DNA from: Prosthecobacter sp.
GTDB lineage: Bacteria; Verrucomicrobiota; Verrucomicrobiia; Verrucomicrobiales; Verrucomicrobiaceae
DNA length: 64,000 nt
NCBI GenBank assembly: GCA_019186985.1
Contig: JABARQ010000028.1
Location: 26,680-90,679, forward strand
Direction of reading: 5' to 3'
Shown here one piece after another: positions 40,154 through 48,555 of this stretch (its first letter is position 1; each line of letters begins with the position of its first letter). The translations under genes and the position numbers were made by a program. Below the pieces are notes generated by a model that did not search any database, was not told where the DNA came from, and saw only the letters and a list, made by a program, of their open reading frames with translations.

Positions 40154-41500
40154 ATGCGACTGCTCCCCGCCCTGCTTCTTCTCCTCTGCCTGCCGGTCGC
40201 CGCGGCGACGCCTAACATCGTTTTCATCCTCGCCGACGATCTGGGTTATGGCGACCTGGGCTGCATGGGCGGCACCGACATCGCCACGCCGAACATCGAC
40301 CGCCTGGCGGCCGAGGGGGTGAGGTTCACCGACTTCTATGCAAACGCCCCCGTCTGCACGCCGACGAGGACGGGCTTCATGACCGGACGCTGGCAGCAGC
40401 GCTGCGGGCTTGAATTCGCCTTCGGCTACCAGGTGGAGCAGTTCCGCCGTGTGAACGGTGAATGGGTGCCGGAGAAGGACATCCACGGCCTGGGCCTGCC
40501 GCTGGGCGAGGTGACGCTGGCGCAGAAGCTCAAGGCCGCCGGTTATGTCACGGGCGTGTTTGGCAAATGGCACCTGGGCTTCAAGGATGAATACAATCCC
40601 GTGAAGCGCGGGTTTGACGAGTTCTTCGGCGAGCTGCTCGGCCACTGCGACTACTACGGCCACGCCTACTATGACGGCACCTACGCCATGCGCGAGGGCC
40701 TGGAGCCGGTGAAGCGCGAGGGCTACTTCACCGACCTGGTGAACGACAGGGCGGTGAAGTTCATCGGCGACCACAAGGAGCGGCCGTTCTTCCTGTATGT
40801 GCCGCATCTTGCCGTGCACGCGCCCTTCCAGGCGCCGGATGCTCCGGACACGGCAAGGGTCACGAAGGAAACGATGCACCACGGCAGCCGAGCCATCTAC
40901 AAGGCCATGGTCGAACGGATCGACCACGGAGTGGGCCGCATTCAGGCCGAACTGGAAAGGCACGGGCTGGCGAAAAACACCCTGGTCGTCTTCTCCAGCG
41001 ACAACGGTGGCGAGCGCTACAGCCGCAACCTGCCCTTGTTTCATCACAAGGCGACCGTGTGGGAGGGCGGCATCCGGGTGCCCTGCCTGATGCGCTGGCC
41101 CGGCAGGCTGCCCGCCGGAAAGGTTACCGCGCAGATGGCCATCACCATGGACCTGCACGCCACGTTTGCCGCCGCAGCCGGCGCTGCAACCCCCGCTCAC
41201 AAGCCTCTGGACGGCATGGACCTGATGCCTCTGCTGACCGGTGAGGCCCCGCCTGTCGAACGCACCTTTTACTGGCGGATCGACCGCTCCAACCGAAAGC
41301 AGAAGGCCGTCCGCCACGGCCGCTGGAAATACATCAACGACGGCAACACCATGGACCTGCTCTTCGACCTGGAGAAGGACATCGGAGAACGCGTCAACCT
41401 GGGCCATGAGCAGCCCGGGATCCTGGACGGCCTGAAGCAGCGCCTGAAGGACTGGGAGGCGGAGGTCGACGCCTCCGACCGTGAAATCTGGGTTCGTTAG
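40154..41500 (+). CDS. Secreted arylsulfatase-type sulfatase
   Basis: A 448-residue sulfatase with a signal peptide (residues 1 to about 18). FILADDLGYGD binds the metal, and the canonical maturation motif is C68-T-P-T-R72, so a formylglycine-generating enzyme is expected elsewhere. GKWHLG, FFLYVPHLAVHAPFQAP and SSDNGGERYSRN complete the active site. It probably removes sulfate from algal or animal polysaccharides outside the cytoplasm. It is transcribed divergently from the TIGR02604 protein, with 105 bases between the starts. Its stop codon overlaps that of the convergent DUF2238 gene by two bases. A frame reading much further upstream is a shadow. Confidence 0.92.
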   Translation: MRLLPALLLLLCLPVAAATPNIVFILADDLGYGDLGCMGGTDIATPNIDRLAAEGVRFTDFYANAPVCTPTRTGFMTGRWQQRCGLEFAFGYQVEQFRRVNGEWVPEKDIHGLGLPLGEVTLAQKLKAAGYVTGVFGKWHLGFKDEYNPVKRGFDEFFGELLGHCDYYGHAYYDGTYAMREGLEPVKREGYFTDLVNDRAVKFIGDHKERPFFLYVPHLAVHAPFQAPDAPDTARVTKETMHHGSRAIYKAMVERIDHGVGRIQAELERHGLAKNTLVVFSSDNGGERYSRNLPLFHHKATVWEGGIRVPCLMRWPGRLPAGKVTAQMAITMDLHATFAAAAGAATPAHKPLDGMDLMPLLTGEAPPVERTFYWRIDRSNRKQKAVRHGRWKYINDGNTMDLLFDLEKDIGERVNLGHEQPGILDGLKQRLKDWEAEVDASDREIWVR

Positions 41501-42126
41501 GCCGGGCGACGGCCTGATGCCAGCCGGATGATCACGGCCGCCACCGATGCGCCGACCAGGTTGGCGACGAGATCCCAGCCTGTGTTTTCATAGCCGCCGA
41601 CGTTGGTGTTGGGGATGGTGAGCACCGCGATGAACTCCACCACCTCGTTCAAGGCGCCGAAGCCGACGCCGGCGGCGGCGCAGAGAAGCAGCATGCCGGA
41701 CGTCGGCCGGAGTTCGATGCCGAAGCCCTTGCGCATGGAGGTTTGAAGGCCATGCCAGCAGAGCCAGGTCGTGATGCCGAAGCCATAGGCATGCACCACC
41801 TGGTCATACTTCAGCCTCTCCGGCACCAGCCAGCCGCTGTAGAGCACGGCATGATCACCCTGGTAAGGCCAGCCGTGCGGCAGGGGGACCAGCCCTCCGG
41901 CCATGTGGGCGAGACCCCAGGCGGTCAGGCACCAGAGCAGGCCGTCCGACAGGCCGACCCGGCAGTGCACCAGGCTCATCACCGCAATGAGCACCATCAT
42001 GATGACGATGTAGAAGATGAACTCGGAGTTTCCCTGGATCAGCGCCCCCAGAACGGCGGCGAGCATGTAGGCGGAGGTGAACAGGGTCACCGGCAGCAGC
42101 CTGGGAGGAGTCGGGCGGGCGTTCAT
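41497..42126 (-). CDS. DUF2238-like integral membrane protein
   Basis: A polytopic membrane protein of about 209 residues with five or six helices. The conserved KYDQVVHAYGFGITTW and the late FGALNEVVEFIAVLTIPNTNVGGYENTGWDLVANLVG match the DUF2238 (YjdF-like) pattern with its His and acidic residues inside helices. The ATG at 42126 has AAGGA about ten bases upstream; ATGs at 42144 and 42162 are alternatives, but 42162 lies directly at the end of the preceding terminator T-run. Function is unknown. It follows the terminator of the DUF1501 operon, so it is likely expressed separately. Confidence 0.75.
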   Translation of the reverse strand: MNARPTPPRLLPVTLFTSAYMLAAVLGALIQGNSEFIFYIVIMMVLIAVMSLVHCRVGLSDGLLWCLTAWGLAHMAGGLVPLPHGWPYQGDHAVLYSGWLVPERLKYDQVVHAYGFGITTWLCWHGLQTSMRKGFGIELRPTSGMLLLCAAAGVGFGALNEVVEFIAVLTIPNTNVGGYENTGWDLVANLVGASVAAVIIRLASGRRPA

Positions 42127-42162
42127 GGCGGCATGATCCTTCATGCGGCTGCGTCGGGCCAT

Positions 42163-42196
42163 AAAAAAAGAGCACCCGGCGCTCGGCCGGGTGCTC
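42163..42196 (-). terminator. Rho-independent terminator of the DUF1549/DUF1553-DUF1501 operon
   Basis: Read on the minus strand, a perfect 11-bp GC-rich stem (42196-42186 with 42180-42170) closes a 5-base loop and is followed by seven T (42169-42163). It begins about 24 bases after the DUF1501 stop codon at 42220. This is the clearest terminator in the window and separates the operon from the DUF2238 gene. Confidence 0.92.
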
Positions 42197-42219
42197 GTGA
42201 ATCCACATCAGCGCAGGGA

Positions 42220-43524
42220 TCAGGCGAAGATGTCGGTGACCGGCACGCCCTTGTCGCCCACGGTGAAGGGGCGGTTGGACGGGGACATGACGACTTCGTC
42301 CACGGGAAGGCCCATGGCATGGCCGACGGTGGCCATGAAGTCCTGCGGGCTGCACTGCTTGTCGGCAGGGCGGCGGCCTTCCTTGTCGGTGGAACCGTAG
42401 GCGTAACCACCTTTGACACCGGCACCGGCGAACACGGTGGAGTAGGCGAGCGGGTAGTGGTCACGGCCGTCGTTCTCGTTGATGTCGGGCGTGCGGCCGA
42501 ACTCGGAACCGAGGACGATGAGGGTGGAGTCCAGGAGGCCCTTGGATTCCAGGTCCTGGATGAGGGCGGAGAAGCTGGTGTCCAGGGTGTTCCCGTTGTT
42601 GGTCATCGCGTTGTCGATGGTGTTGTGCATGTCCCAGCCGCCCATCTGGACTTCCACGAAGCGCACGCCGTTTTCCACCAGGCGGCGGGCGAGGAGGCAG
42701 CCCTGGCCGAAGTTGTTGCGGCCGTACTTCTCACGGGTGTCGGTGGACTCCTGGGAAAGGTCAAAGGCCTTGAGGTCCTCGCTCTTCATGAGCTTCAGGG
42801 TTTCGTCATAGAACTCGGTGTAGGCCTTGACGTCCTCCGTCTGGAACTTCTTCCGGAAGGAGCTGTCGAACTCGTTCATGAGGGAGACGCGCTTGTTGAA
42901 CTGCACGTCGCTGGCCGTCGGGCTGATGTTCTGCAGGCCGCTCTCGGGGTTGGAGATCGGGATGGGGGACATGGCGGGCGGGAAGAAGCCGGAGCCCGGA
43001 TAGGAGCTGCCGCTGTTCACGATGACGCTGTCCGGCAGGGTCTTGTCCTTGATGCGGCCCAGGAAGTGGGTCGCCCAGACGCCCATGACGGGGTGGACGA
43101 TGGTTCCGCGGGGCTCGTAACCGGTCTTCATGATGTAGGTGCCGGACTCATGCACGCCCGTCTTGGAGGACATGGAGCGGATGATGGCGAGCTTGTCGGA
43201 GACCTCAGCCAGCTTGGGCAGGTAGCCGCCCAGGTACTGGATGCTGTCGCCCTTGGCCTTGACCGGGTCATTGAAGCCCTTGGTGGCGCCGGTCTTCGGG
43301 TCAAAGGTGTCGATGTGGGTCATGCCGCCGCCCATCCAGAGATAGATGACGCGCTTGGCCTTGCCGAAGCCGGGGGTGCCGGGGCCGGAGTTGGAGGCGC
43401 CTTCGGCGGCGGCCATCCTGGCGCCAAGGCCGGAGAGGATGCTGACGCCGAGGGTGGTCCGGGCCGCGTTGAGCATGAACTCGCGGCGGTTGTAGTCGTT
43501 CAGGCGGAGAAGTTCGGATTTCAT
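42220..43524 (-). CDS. DUF1501 protein, partner of the DUF1549/DUF1553 gene
   Basis: A 434-residue exported protein of the DUF1501 family. A twin-arginine-like signal is present as NRREFMLNAARTTLGVSILSG. Family landmarks are YLWMGGGMTHIDTFDPKTG, QMGGWDMHNTIDNA, LGSEFGRTPDINENDGRDHYP and a C-terminal PVTDIFA. The gene starts 42 bases after the DUF1549/DUF1553 gene and ends at a strong terminator, forming the classic two-gene unit of planctomycete-like bacteria. The pair is thought to act in the periplasm on complex substrates, but the reaction is unproven. It is only distantly related to the solitary DUF1501 at 4274. Confidence 0.92.
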   Translation of the reverse strand: MKSELLRLNDYNRREFMLNAARTTLGVSILSGLGARMAAAEGASNSGPGTPGFGKAKRVIYLWMGGGMTHIDTFDPKTGATKGFNDPVKAKGDSIQYLGGYLPKLAEVSDKLAIIRSMSSKTGVHESGTYIMKTGYEPRGTIVHPVMGVWATHFLGRIKDKTLPDSVIVNSGSSYPGSGFFPPAMSPIPISNPESGLQNISPTASDVQFNKRVSLMNEFDSSFRKKFQTEDVKAYTEFYDETLKLMKSEDLKAFDLSQESTDTREKYGRNNFGQGCLLARRLVENGVRFVEVQMGGWDMHNTIDNAMTNNGNTLDTSFSALIQDLESKGLLDSTLIVLGSEFGRTPDINENDGRDHYPLAYSTVFAGAGVKGGYAYGSTDKEGRRPADKQCSPQDFMATVGHAMGLPVDEVVMSPSNRPFTVGDKGVPVTDIFA

Positions 43525-43566
43525 GGGAGGATAAGTTTTAAAGTTACGGTTCGGTCGGTTTGTTGA

Positions 43567-45765
43567 TCACTGGATGAACATGAACTCACGGGTGTTGATG
43601 AGGGCCCAGATCATGTTGGCATAGCCGTCCTCACCCTGGGCGAGGACACGCTTGGCGATGTCCTTCTCGTTCATCGTGGGCCGGCGGCTCATGATGGAGA
43701 GGAACATGGTTTCCACCTTCTCGGAGGGGTCACGAACCTTCTCCATGGTGCGGAAGACCAGGGAGTCGGGGCTGGTGAGCATCTTCTGGGCCTTGCCGTT
43801 CATCATCATGAGCACCTGGGGCACGTTGCCGATCTTGGTGCTGCCGTCGATGAGGTTGCGGGGGCTCTGGCCGAAGTCGGTCAGGAAGTGCCCGCCGGGA
43901 GCAGGCTGGGGAAGTTCGGCGGAACGCAGAAGGCGCATGCCCTCGTAGGTCAGGAACTTGCCGGGGCCGTCGCTGGGGGTGCTTTCGGCAGCCTTGGAGC
44001 CGCCCTTCTTGGAATCACCGTCCATCATCATGTCGCCGCCGGCCATGTCCAGGTTGCCGCCCATCAGCTCGTTTTCCTTCTGCTGGATCTTGCGGTAGGC
44101 GTCATACTTGATGAGCACGGTCTTGGCGTCCACGGTGTCGAGGTTCAGGTCGATGGACTTCGCATACAGGTCCTGCAGCGGAGCCTTGAACTGGTCGGGC
44201 TGGCCGAGGACGAGGGTCATGTAGCTGTCCCAGGCCTGCTCGGCGCTCATGCGGCGCAGCATGGGGCCCTGGAAGTAGTACTTCTCACCCATCGGGATGT
44301 TTTCGGTGGTGGCCTCCGACTGGTAGGCACGGGTGTTGTAGACGATGCGCATGAACTGCTTGAGGTCGAACTTCACGCGGACCATCTCGCTGGCGAGATG
44401 CTTGATCAGCTCCGGGTTCGAGCCGTCCTCATCCGGGTTGTCGAGGTTGGTGACAGGGTCGACGACGCCGACGCCGAAGGCGCGCTTCCACATGCGGTTG
44501 GCGATGGCCATGGCAAAACGCGGGTTCTGCGGGTGGGTCATCCAGCTGGCGAAGGACTCACGCAGCTTCTCCTCGTTCTTCTTGCTCTGCTTGTAGGCCG
44601 GGTTGTTCTTGTCGGCGGAGGACCAGGTCACGAACTTGGGCTCGACGGGGTCGCCGGGCTTGCCGTCCTTGTACTTGTAGTCGTGGGGCAGCTTCAGCGT
44701 GTTCATCGGCCGGTCCTTGATGGCGCTGCGGTTGGCTCCGATGTAGTTCTGGAGGCCGTTGCGAAGGCGGCGGATGTCCAGCGAGGGGTTGGCGGCGATC
44801 ATCTTCTCGATTTCGTCCATGAGCACCTTGCCGCGGTCACCCTTGGCGAAGTCCTGGCCGCCGAGGCGGGTGGTGGTGGCGCCGAAGAAGGCGGCCATTT
44901 CATAGAACTGCTTCTGGGTCCAGTCCGCGAACGGATGGTCATGGCACTGGGCGCAGGCGACGTCGGTGCCAAGGAAGACGGTCAGGGTGTTGGCCAGGTT
45001 GTCCAGCGGCATGCCGGCGTCACGGAGAAGGTAGCCTGCGGCGCCGTTGTAGCTGCCGTCGGGCTTCTTGTCCCACATCTTGCCGGTGGCGGTCATCATG
45101 TCATAGACCATTTCGTTCCATGGGCGGTTCTTGGCGACCTGCTCCTTGAGCCAGCCGATGTAGGGGGTGCCGCGCACGTTGTCCTGCTCGAAGTTGTCCT
45201 TCACGCGAAGCATCTCGGACAGGTAGTTGAACAGGTGGGTCTTGTAGCCGTCGGAGTCCAGCAGCTGGTCAATCAGCCTGGAGCGCTTGTCCGCGCCGCT
45301 GCTCTTCTGGAAGGCCACGACTTCGTCATGGTTCGGGATGCGGCCGGCGATGTCGAGGTAGACGCGGCGGACGAACTGTTCATCAGAAAGCGCCGGGTTG
45401 AAGCTCTTGATCGGCGGGAGGTTCTTCTTCGCACGGTCAGGATTGGCGCGGATGAGGCCGTTGGCCACCAGCTGGTCAACCCTGGCGGCGGCCTGGGCGA
45501 CGGTGGCGTTTGCCAGGAAGGCCGGCTGCTCCACCTTGAGGGTTTTTGCGTAGGCCTGATCCTCGGCCGACAGGACGGCCAGGGGGAAGCTGTGCTGGAC
45601 GCCCTCAGCGGTCTTCAAAATGATGTTTTCGCCTTCCAGGCGGACAAACGAGGCGTTGACCTGACGCCCTTGGGCGTTGGTCCAGATGCGCATGTCTTCC
45701 GCCGAGGCGGTCATGCACAGGCCGGCGGCAAAAATGCCTGCAAGCAGTGTGGTTTTGGTCTTCAC
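43567..45765 (-). CDS. DUF1549/DUF1553 protein with an N-terminal SHD1 domain
   Basis: A 732-residue exported protein. After the signal peptide (about 1-22) comes an SHD1-type beta domain (about 25-75: MRIWTNAQGRQVNASFVRLEG through FPLAVLSAEDQAY), a small module common at the front of planctomycete surface proteins. DUF1549 follows with CAQCHDHPFADWTQ, and DUF1553 makes up the C-terminal half (SWMTHPQNPRFAMAIANRMWKRAFG). A Met/Gly-rich insert lies near residue 570. It heads a two-gene operon with DUF1501. The other DUF1549/DUF1553 protein in the window (20661-22826) lacks the SHD1 domain. Confidence 0.92.
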   Translation of the reverse strand: MKTKTTLLAGIFAAGLCMTASAEDMRIWTNAQGRQVNASFVRLEGENIILKTAEGVQHSFPLAVLSAEDQAYAKTLKVEQPAFLANATVAQAAARVDQLVANGLIRANPDRAKKNLPPIKSFNPALSDEQFVRRVYLDIAGRIPNHDEVVAFQKSSGADKRSRLIDQLLDSDGYKTHLFNYLSEMLRVKDNFEQDNVRGTPYIGWLKEQVAKNRPWNEMVYDMMTATGKMWDKKPDGSYNGAAGYLLRDAGMPLDNLANTLTVFLGTDVACAQCHDHPFADWTQKQFYEMAAFFGATTTRLGGQDFAKGDRGKVLMDEIEKMIAANPSLDIRRLRNGLQNYIGANRSAIKDRPMNTLKLPHDYKYKDGKPGDPVEPKFVTWSSADKNNPAYKQSKKNEEKLRESFASWMTHPQNPRFAMAIANRMWKRAFGVGVVDPVTNLDNPDEDGSNPELIKHLASEMVRVKFDLKQFMRIVYNTRAYQSEATTENIPMGEKYYFQGPMLRRMSAEQAWDSYMTLVLGQPDQFKAPLQDLYAKSIDLNLDTVDAKTVLIKYDAYRKIQQKENELMGGNLDMAGGDMMMDGDSKKGGSKAAESTPSDGPGKFLTYEGMRLLRSAELPQPAPGGHFLTDFGQSPRNLIDGSTKIGNVPQVLMMMNGKAQKMLTSPDSLVFRTMEKVRDPSEKVETMFLSIMSRRPTMNEKDIAKRVLAQGEDGYANMIWALINTREFMFIQ

Positions 45766-45937
45766 GGGATGATGTGGGAGGATGAAAAGGGTGTCTCCAG
45801 CTGGCAGAACGGGCCAAAATGGCGTCCATTAGAGGGAAAACGAGGTTTTTTTGAACCTTCTCGCCGCTCCCCGCCGGCCAGGGTCTTGAAACTCTTTTGA
45901 TGCTTGCGCCACCCTCCACCTGTGCCAAAGGGCCGCC

Positions 45938-46459
45938 ATGACCGCCCCGATCCTTGCCGCCTGGCGCTTTGTCCGGCAGAATGACCTGCCGACCCTCTGG
46001 CGTGCCCTGCTGAGCAGGAACGCCCACCCGGCGCTGCAGTTTCTGAAATACGGCATCTGCGGGGTGGCGGCCGCCGTGGTTCACAATGGCATCATGGCCC
46101 TGCTGTCGGTCACCCTCTTCCCGGCCGCCAAAGGGGCGCTGGTGGACGGCCAGGCCATCTCCGAATCCCTCCGCAGCCATCACCTGGTCCTGAACAACGC
46201 CCTGGCCTGGCCCTTCGGCACCGCCATTGCCTACTGGCTGAACATTTTGTTTGTCTTCACCCCCGGCCGCCACGGCAGGATGCTTGAACTCCTTCTGTTT
46301 GCCGGCATCAGCGCCCTCAGCTTCTTCCCCGGCGCCCTGGTGGTCCGCTGGATGGCCGAGGACCTGCACCTGCCCTCCACCCTGGCCCAGCTCGGCTTTG
46401 TCTTCACCTCGGTCACGGTCAACTTCATCAGCCGCAAGTTCCTGATCTTCAAATCTTGA
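45938..46459 (+). CDS. GtrA-like membrane protein
   Basis: A 173-residue inner-membrane protein with four helices of the GtrA type: LQFLKYGICGVAAAVVHNGIMALL, LNNALAWPFGTAIAYWLNILFVF, ELLLFAGISALSFFPGALVV and LAQLGFVFTSVTVNFISRKFLIF. GtrA proteins are associated with moving lipid-linked sugars or other polyprenyl-linked intermediates across the membrane. The following aminotransferase gene starts at most 23 bases downstream, with a possible TTG start overlapping the stop codon, so they are probably co-transcribed. The start at 45938 lacks a strong ribosome-binding site. Confidence 0.8.
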   Translation: MTAPILAAWRFVRQNDLPTLWRALLSRNAHPALQFLKYGICGVAAAVVHNGIMALLSVTLFPAAKGALVDGQAISESLRSHHLVLNNALAWPFGTAIAYWLNILFVFTPGRHGRMLELLLFAGISALSFFPGALVVRWMAEDLHLPSTLAQLGFVFTSVTVNFISRKFLIFKS

Positions 46460-46482
46460 AGCCGGTCCCGCCCACTCCTCCC

Positions 46483-47643
46483 ATGCCACTCTTTGCCTCC
46501 GAGGCCGAACGCCTCGCCGAATTTCCCGTCGCCCGTGACAGCATCTTCCTGGCCCACGCCGGAGTCACCATCCTGCCGGCCAGGGTGGCAAAAACCATGC
46601 AGGACTACCTCACCGAGGCCTGCAACCGCATGCAGGAGTTCCCCGAGGCCTGGAAGGCCACCCATGAAACCCGCGTCGTCGCTGCGGAAATGATCGGCGC
46701 CAGGGCCTCGGAAATCTCCCTGCTCGGCCCCACCTCCCTCGGCCTCAGCCTGGTCGCCAACGGCCTCTCCTGGCGGCCCGGTGACGAGGTCGTCTGCTAC
46801 CAGGACGACTACCCGGCCAACGTCTACCCCTGGACCGACCTCGCCCGCCACGGCGTGGTCGTCCGTCTGCTGAAGCCCGAGACACCCGGCGCCATCACCC
46901 CGGAGCTGGTCGAGGCCGCCCTCAGCCCCAGGACCCGGCTTGTCGCGCTGGCCTCCTGCCACTTCCTCGCCGGCTACCGGATTCTGATCGACGACATCGG
47001 CCGCCTGCTGAGGTCTCGCGGCATCCTTTTCTGCCTGGACGCCATCCAGACCCTCGGAGCCTTTGAAACCCGGGTGGACCATGTCGACTTTCTCAGCGCC
47101 GACTCCCACAAGTGGATGCTGGGCCCCATGGCGGCAGGCATCGTCTATGTGCGGGAGGAGGTTCAGGAACAGCTCCGCCCCACCCTGCTGGGCTCATGGA
47201 ACGTGCGCAGCCCGAACTTCATCGCCCAGCCCGAAATCAACTTCGAACGCGGAGGCCGCCGCTACGAGCCCGGCGTGCTGAACGTGGCCGGCATCCTGGG
47301 CATGAAGGCAGGGCTGGAGCTGCTGCTGGAAAAGGGCATCCCGGCGGTCAGCGCCCAGCTTCTGCGCCTCAAGTCACGGCTGGTCCGGGGCCTGGAGCCG
47401 CTGGGCTTCCGGTTCATCGGCCCCGGGGAGGGGCCCAACGCCTCGGGCATCACCACCGCCTTCCGCGAGGAGGACGGCGGCCCGCCGGTGGAAAGGGTTT
47501 TCGAGCACCTCGTCGCGCAGAAGATCAGCCCGAGCCTCCGCCATGACCGCACCGGCAGGGCCTACCTGCGCTTCAGCCCGCATTTCTACAACACGGAGGC
47601 GGAGATGGACCGTGTGATTGACGCCGTCCGGAACGCTTCCTAG
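46483..47643 (+). CDS. Class V aminotransferase (PLP-dependent)
   Basis: A 386-residue PLP enzyme of the class V (cysteine desulfurase-like) group. The PLP lysine is K210 in SADSHKWMLGPMAAG, the cofactor Asp lies in FCLDAIQTLG, and CHFLAGYRI and RYEPGVLNVAG are typical of the family. The substrate is unresolved: no mobile catalytic Cys loop of IscS type is seen, so it is more likely an epimerase, lyase or transaminase-type member. The ATG at 46483 is chosen; a TTG at 46456 would overlap the GtrA stop codon. It is co-oriented with and adjacent to GtrA, which hints at a role in modifying a lipid-linked sugar, though this is only contextual. Confidence 0.85.
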   Translation: MPLFASEAERLAEFPVARDSIFLAHAGVTILPARVAKTMQDYLTEACNRMQEFPEAWKATHETRVVAAEMIGARASEISLLGPTSLGLSLVANGLSWRPGDEVVCYQDDYPANVYPWTDLARHGVVVRLLKPETPGAITPELVEAALSPRTRLVALASCHFLAGYRILIDDIGRLLRSRGILFCLDAIQTLGAFETRVDHVDFLSADSHKWMLGPMAAGIVYVREEVQEQLRPTLLGSWNVRSPNFIAQPEINFERGGRRYEPGVLNVAGILGMKAGLELLLEKGIPAVSAQLLRLKSRLVRGLEPLGFRFIGPGEGPNASGITTAFREEDGGPPVERVFEHLVAQKISPSLRHDRTGRAYLRFSPHFYNTEAEMDRVIDAVRNAS

Positions 47644-47759
47644 GCCGGCTTCACCCCGCTGACAAAAAGGCGTACTTTCATGACCTGACATAGGTTTGGT
47701 TCGGCCACGGTGCACAAAGACAAGCCTCGACAGATTGCGCAATTCTTGGTTAGCCTGTG

Positions 47760-47779
47760 ATTAATCGACCCATTAATCG
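47760..47779 (+). repeat. Two 8-bp direct repeats just upstream of the histone-tail-like gene
   Basis: ATTAATCG occurs at 47760-47767 and again at 47772-47779, spaced 12 bases centre to centre and ending five bases before the ATG at 47785. They stand out as AT-rich in a GC-rich setting. They could be a repressor or activator half-site pair, or simply shape the translation start, which lacks a normal ribosome-binding site. Confidence 0.4.
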
Positions 47780-47784
47780 CAACC

Positions 47785-48459
47785 ATGGCCAGCAAACCCA
47801 CCCCGAAGAAAGGCGCGGCAAAAAAGGCGGCCGTGGTGAAGAAATCCGCTCCCGCCAAGGCTGCATCCAAGGGGTCCGCAGCCCCTAAAAAAGCCGTCAA
47901 GCCGGCGCCGAAGGCGGCCAGGCCCGCTCCCCGGCCGTCTGCAAAACCTGCGCCGAAGCAGACGAAGCCCCCCGCTCCCAAGACTGCGGCCAAGGCGGCT
48001 CCGTCCCCCGCCCCGGCCGTGGTGAAGCCGGCCCCGGTGGCACCGCCGCCGGCCCCCGCTCCCGTTCCCTCCCCCAGTCCAAAACCGGCCGTCAAGGCGC
48101 CAGCTCAACCAGCCTCCGGGGCCCTGACCATCAGCGTGCAAAGCTCCCAGGGCATGGCCGCCAACGGCAACACCCATCCCGCCAACCTCCTCGTCATCGT
48201 GACCTGCGCCGGCGTGCCCGTCGTGGAGCTGAGCAAGGATCACTTCACCCTCATGGAGCACTTCGAGGTGCCCGGCCAGACCGCCCCGTTCAGCAACAAC
48301 ATCACCTCCTTCCGCAACGCCGGCACCGGAGCCTACCTGCTCCAGGTCAAGCCGATCACCGGCGCCCCCTGGCGCAGCGGCCACCACCTCGGCCAGCTTC
48401 TCATCTCCGACGATGACGAGCGCCAGGGACAGGCCGCCTTCAAGCTGATCATCCGCTGA
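47785..48459 (+). CDS. Histone H1-like K/A/P-rich protein with a C-terminal globular domain
   Basis: A 224-residue protein. Residues 1 to about 110 are a low-complexity tail of Lys, Ala and Pro with AAKKA, PKAA and KPAPK repeats, like bacterial H1-type DNA-binding tails. The tail becomes less basic and more Pro-rich toward residue 110. Residues 112-224 form a beta-rich globular domain (ALTISVQSSQG, LLVIVTCAGVPVVEL, AYLLQVKPITG) that I do not recognise. There is no signal peptide. It might bind DNA or RNA through the tail, or use the tail as a Pro-rich spacer. It stands alone between an aminotransferase and an isomerase-like gene. Confidence 0.65.
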   Translation: MASKPTPKKGAAKKAAVVKKSAPAKAASKGSAAPKKAVKPAPKAARPAPRPSAKPAPKQTKPPAPKTAAKAAPSPAPAVVKPAPVAPPPAPAPVPSPSPKPAVKAPAQPASGALTISVQSSQGMAANGNTHPANLLVIVTCAGVPVVELSKDHFTLMEHFEVPGQTAPFSNNITSFRNAGTGAYLLQVKPITGAPWRSGHHLGQLLISDDDERQGQAAFKLIIR

Positions 48460-48555
48460 ACAACCCCGGCGGCAGGTTGACCCAGGGACGGTCAAAAGAT
48501 CGCCCGCCCTCGGTGCGTTTGCCTTTCCCGCCTTCCGCAGGCGCCCGCCCTCCCC

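Noticed and set aside
43888..45900. 670-codon plus-strand frame opposite the second DUF1549/DUF1553 gene
   Set aside because: Shadow; no signal peptide, no recognisable domain, and it continues into the divergent promoter region.
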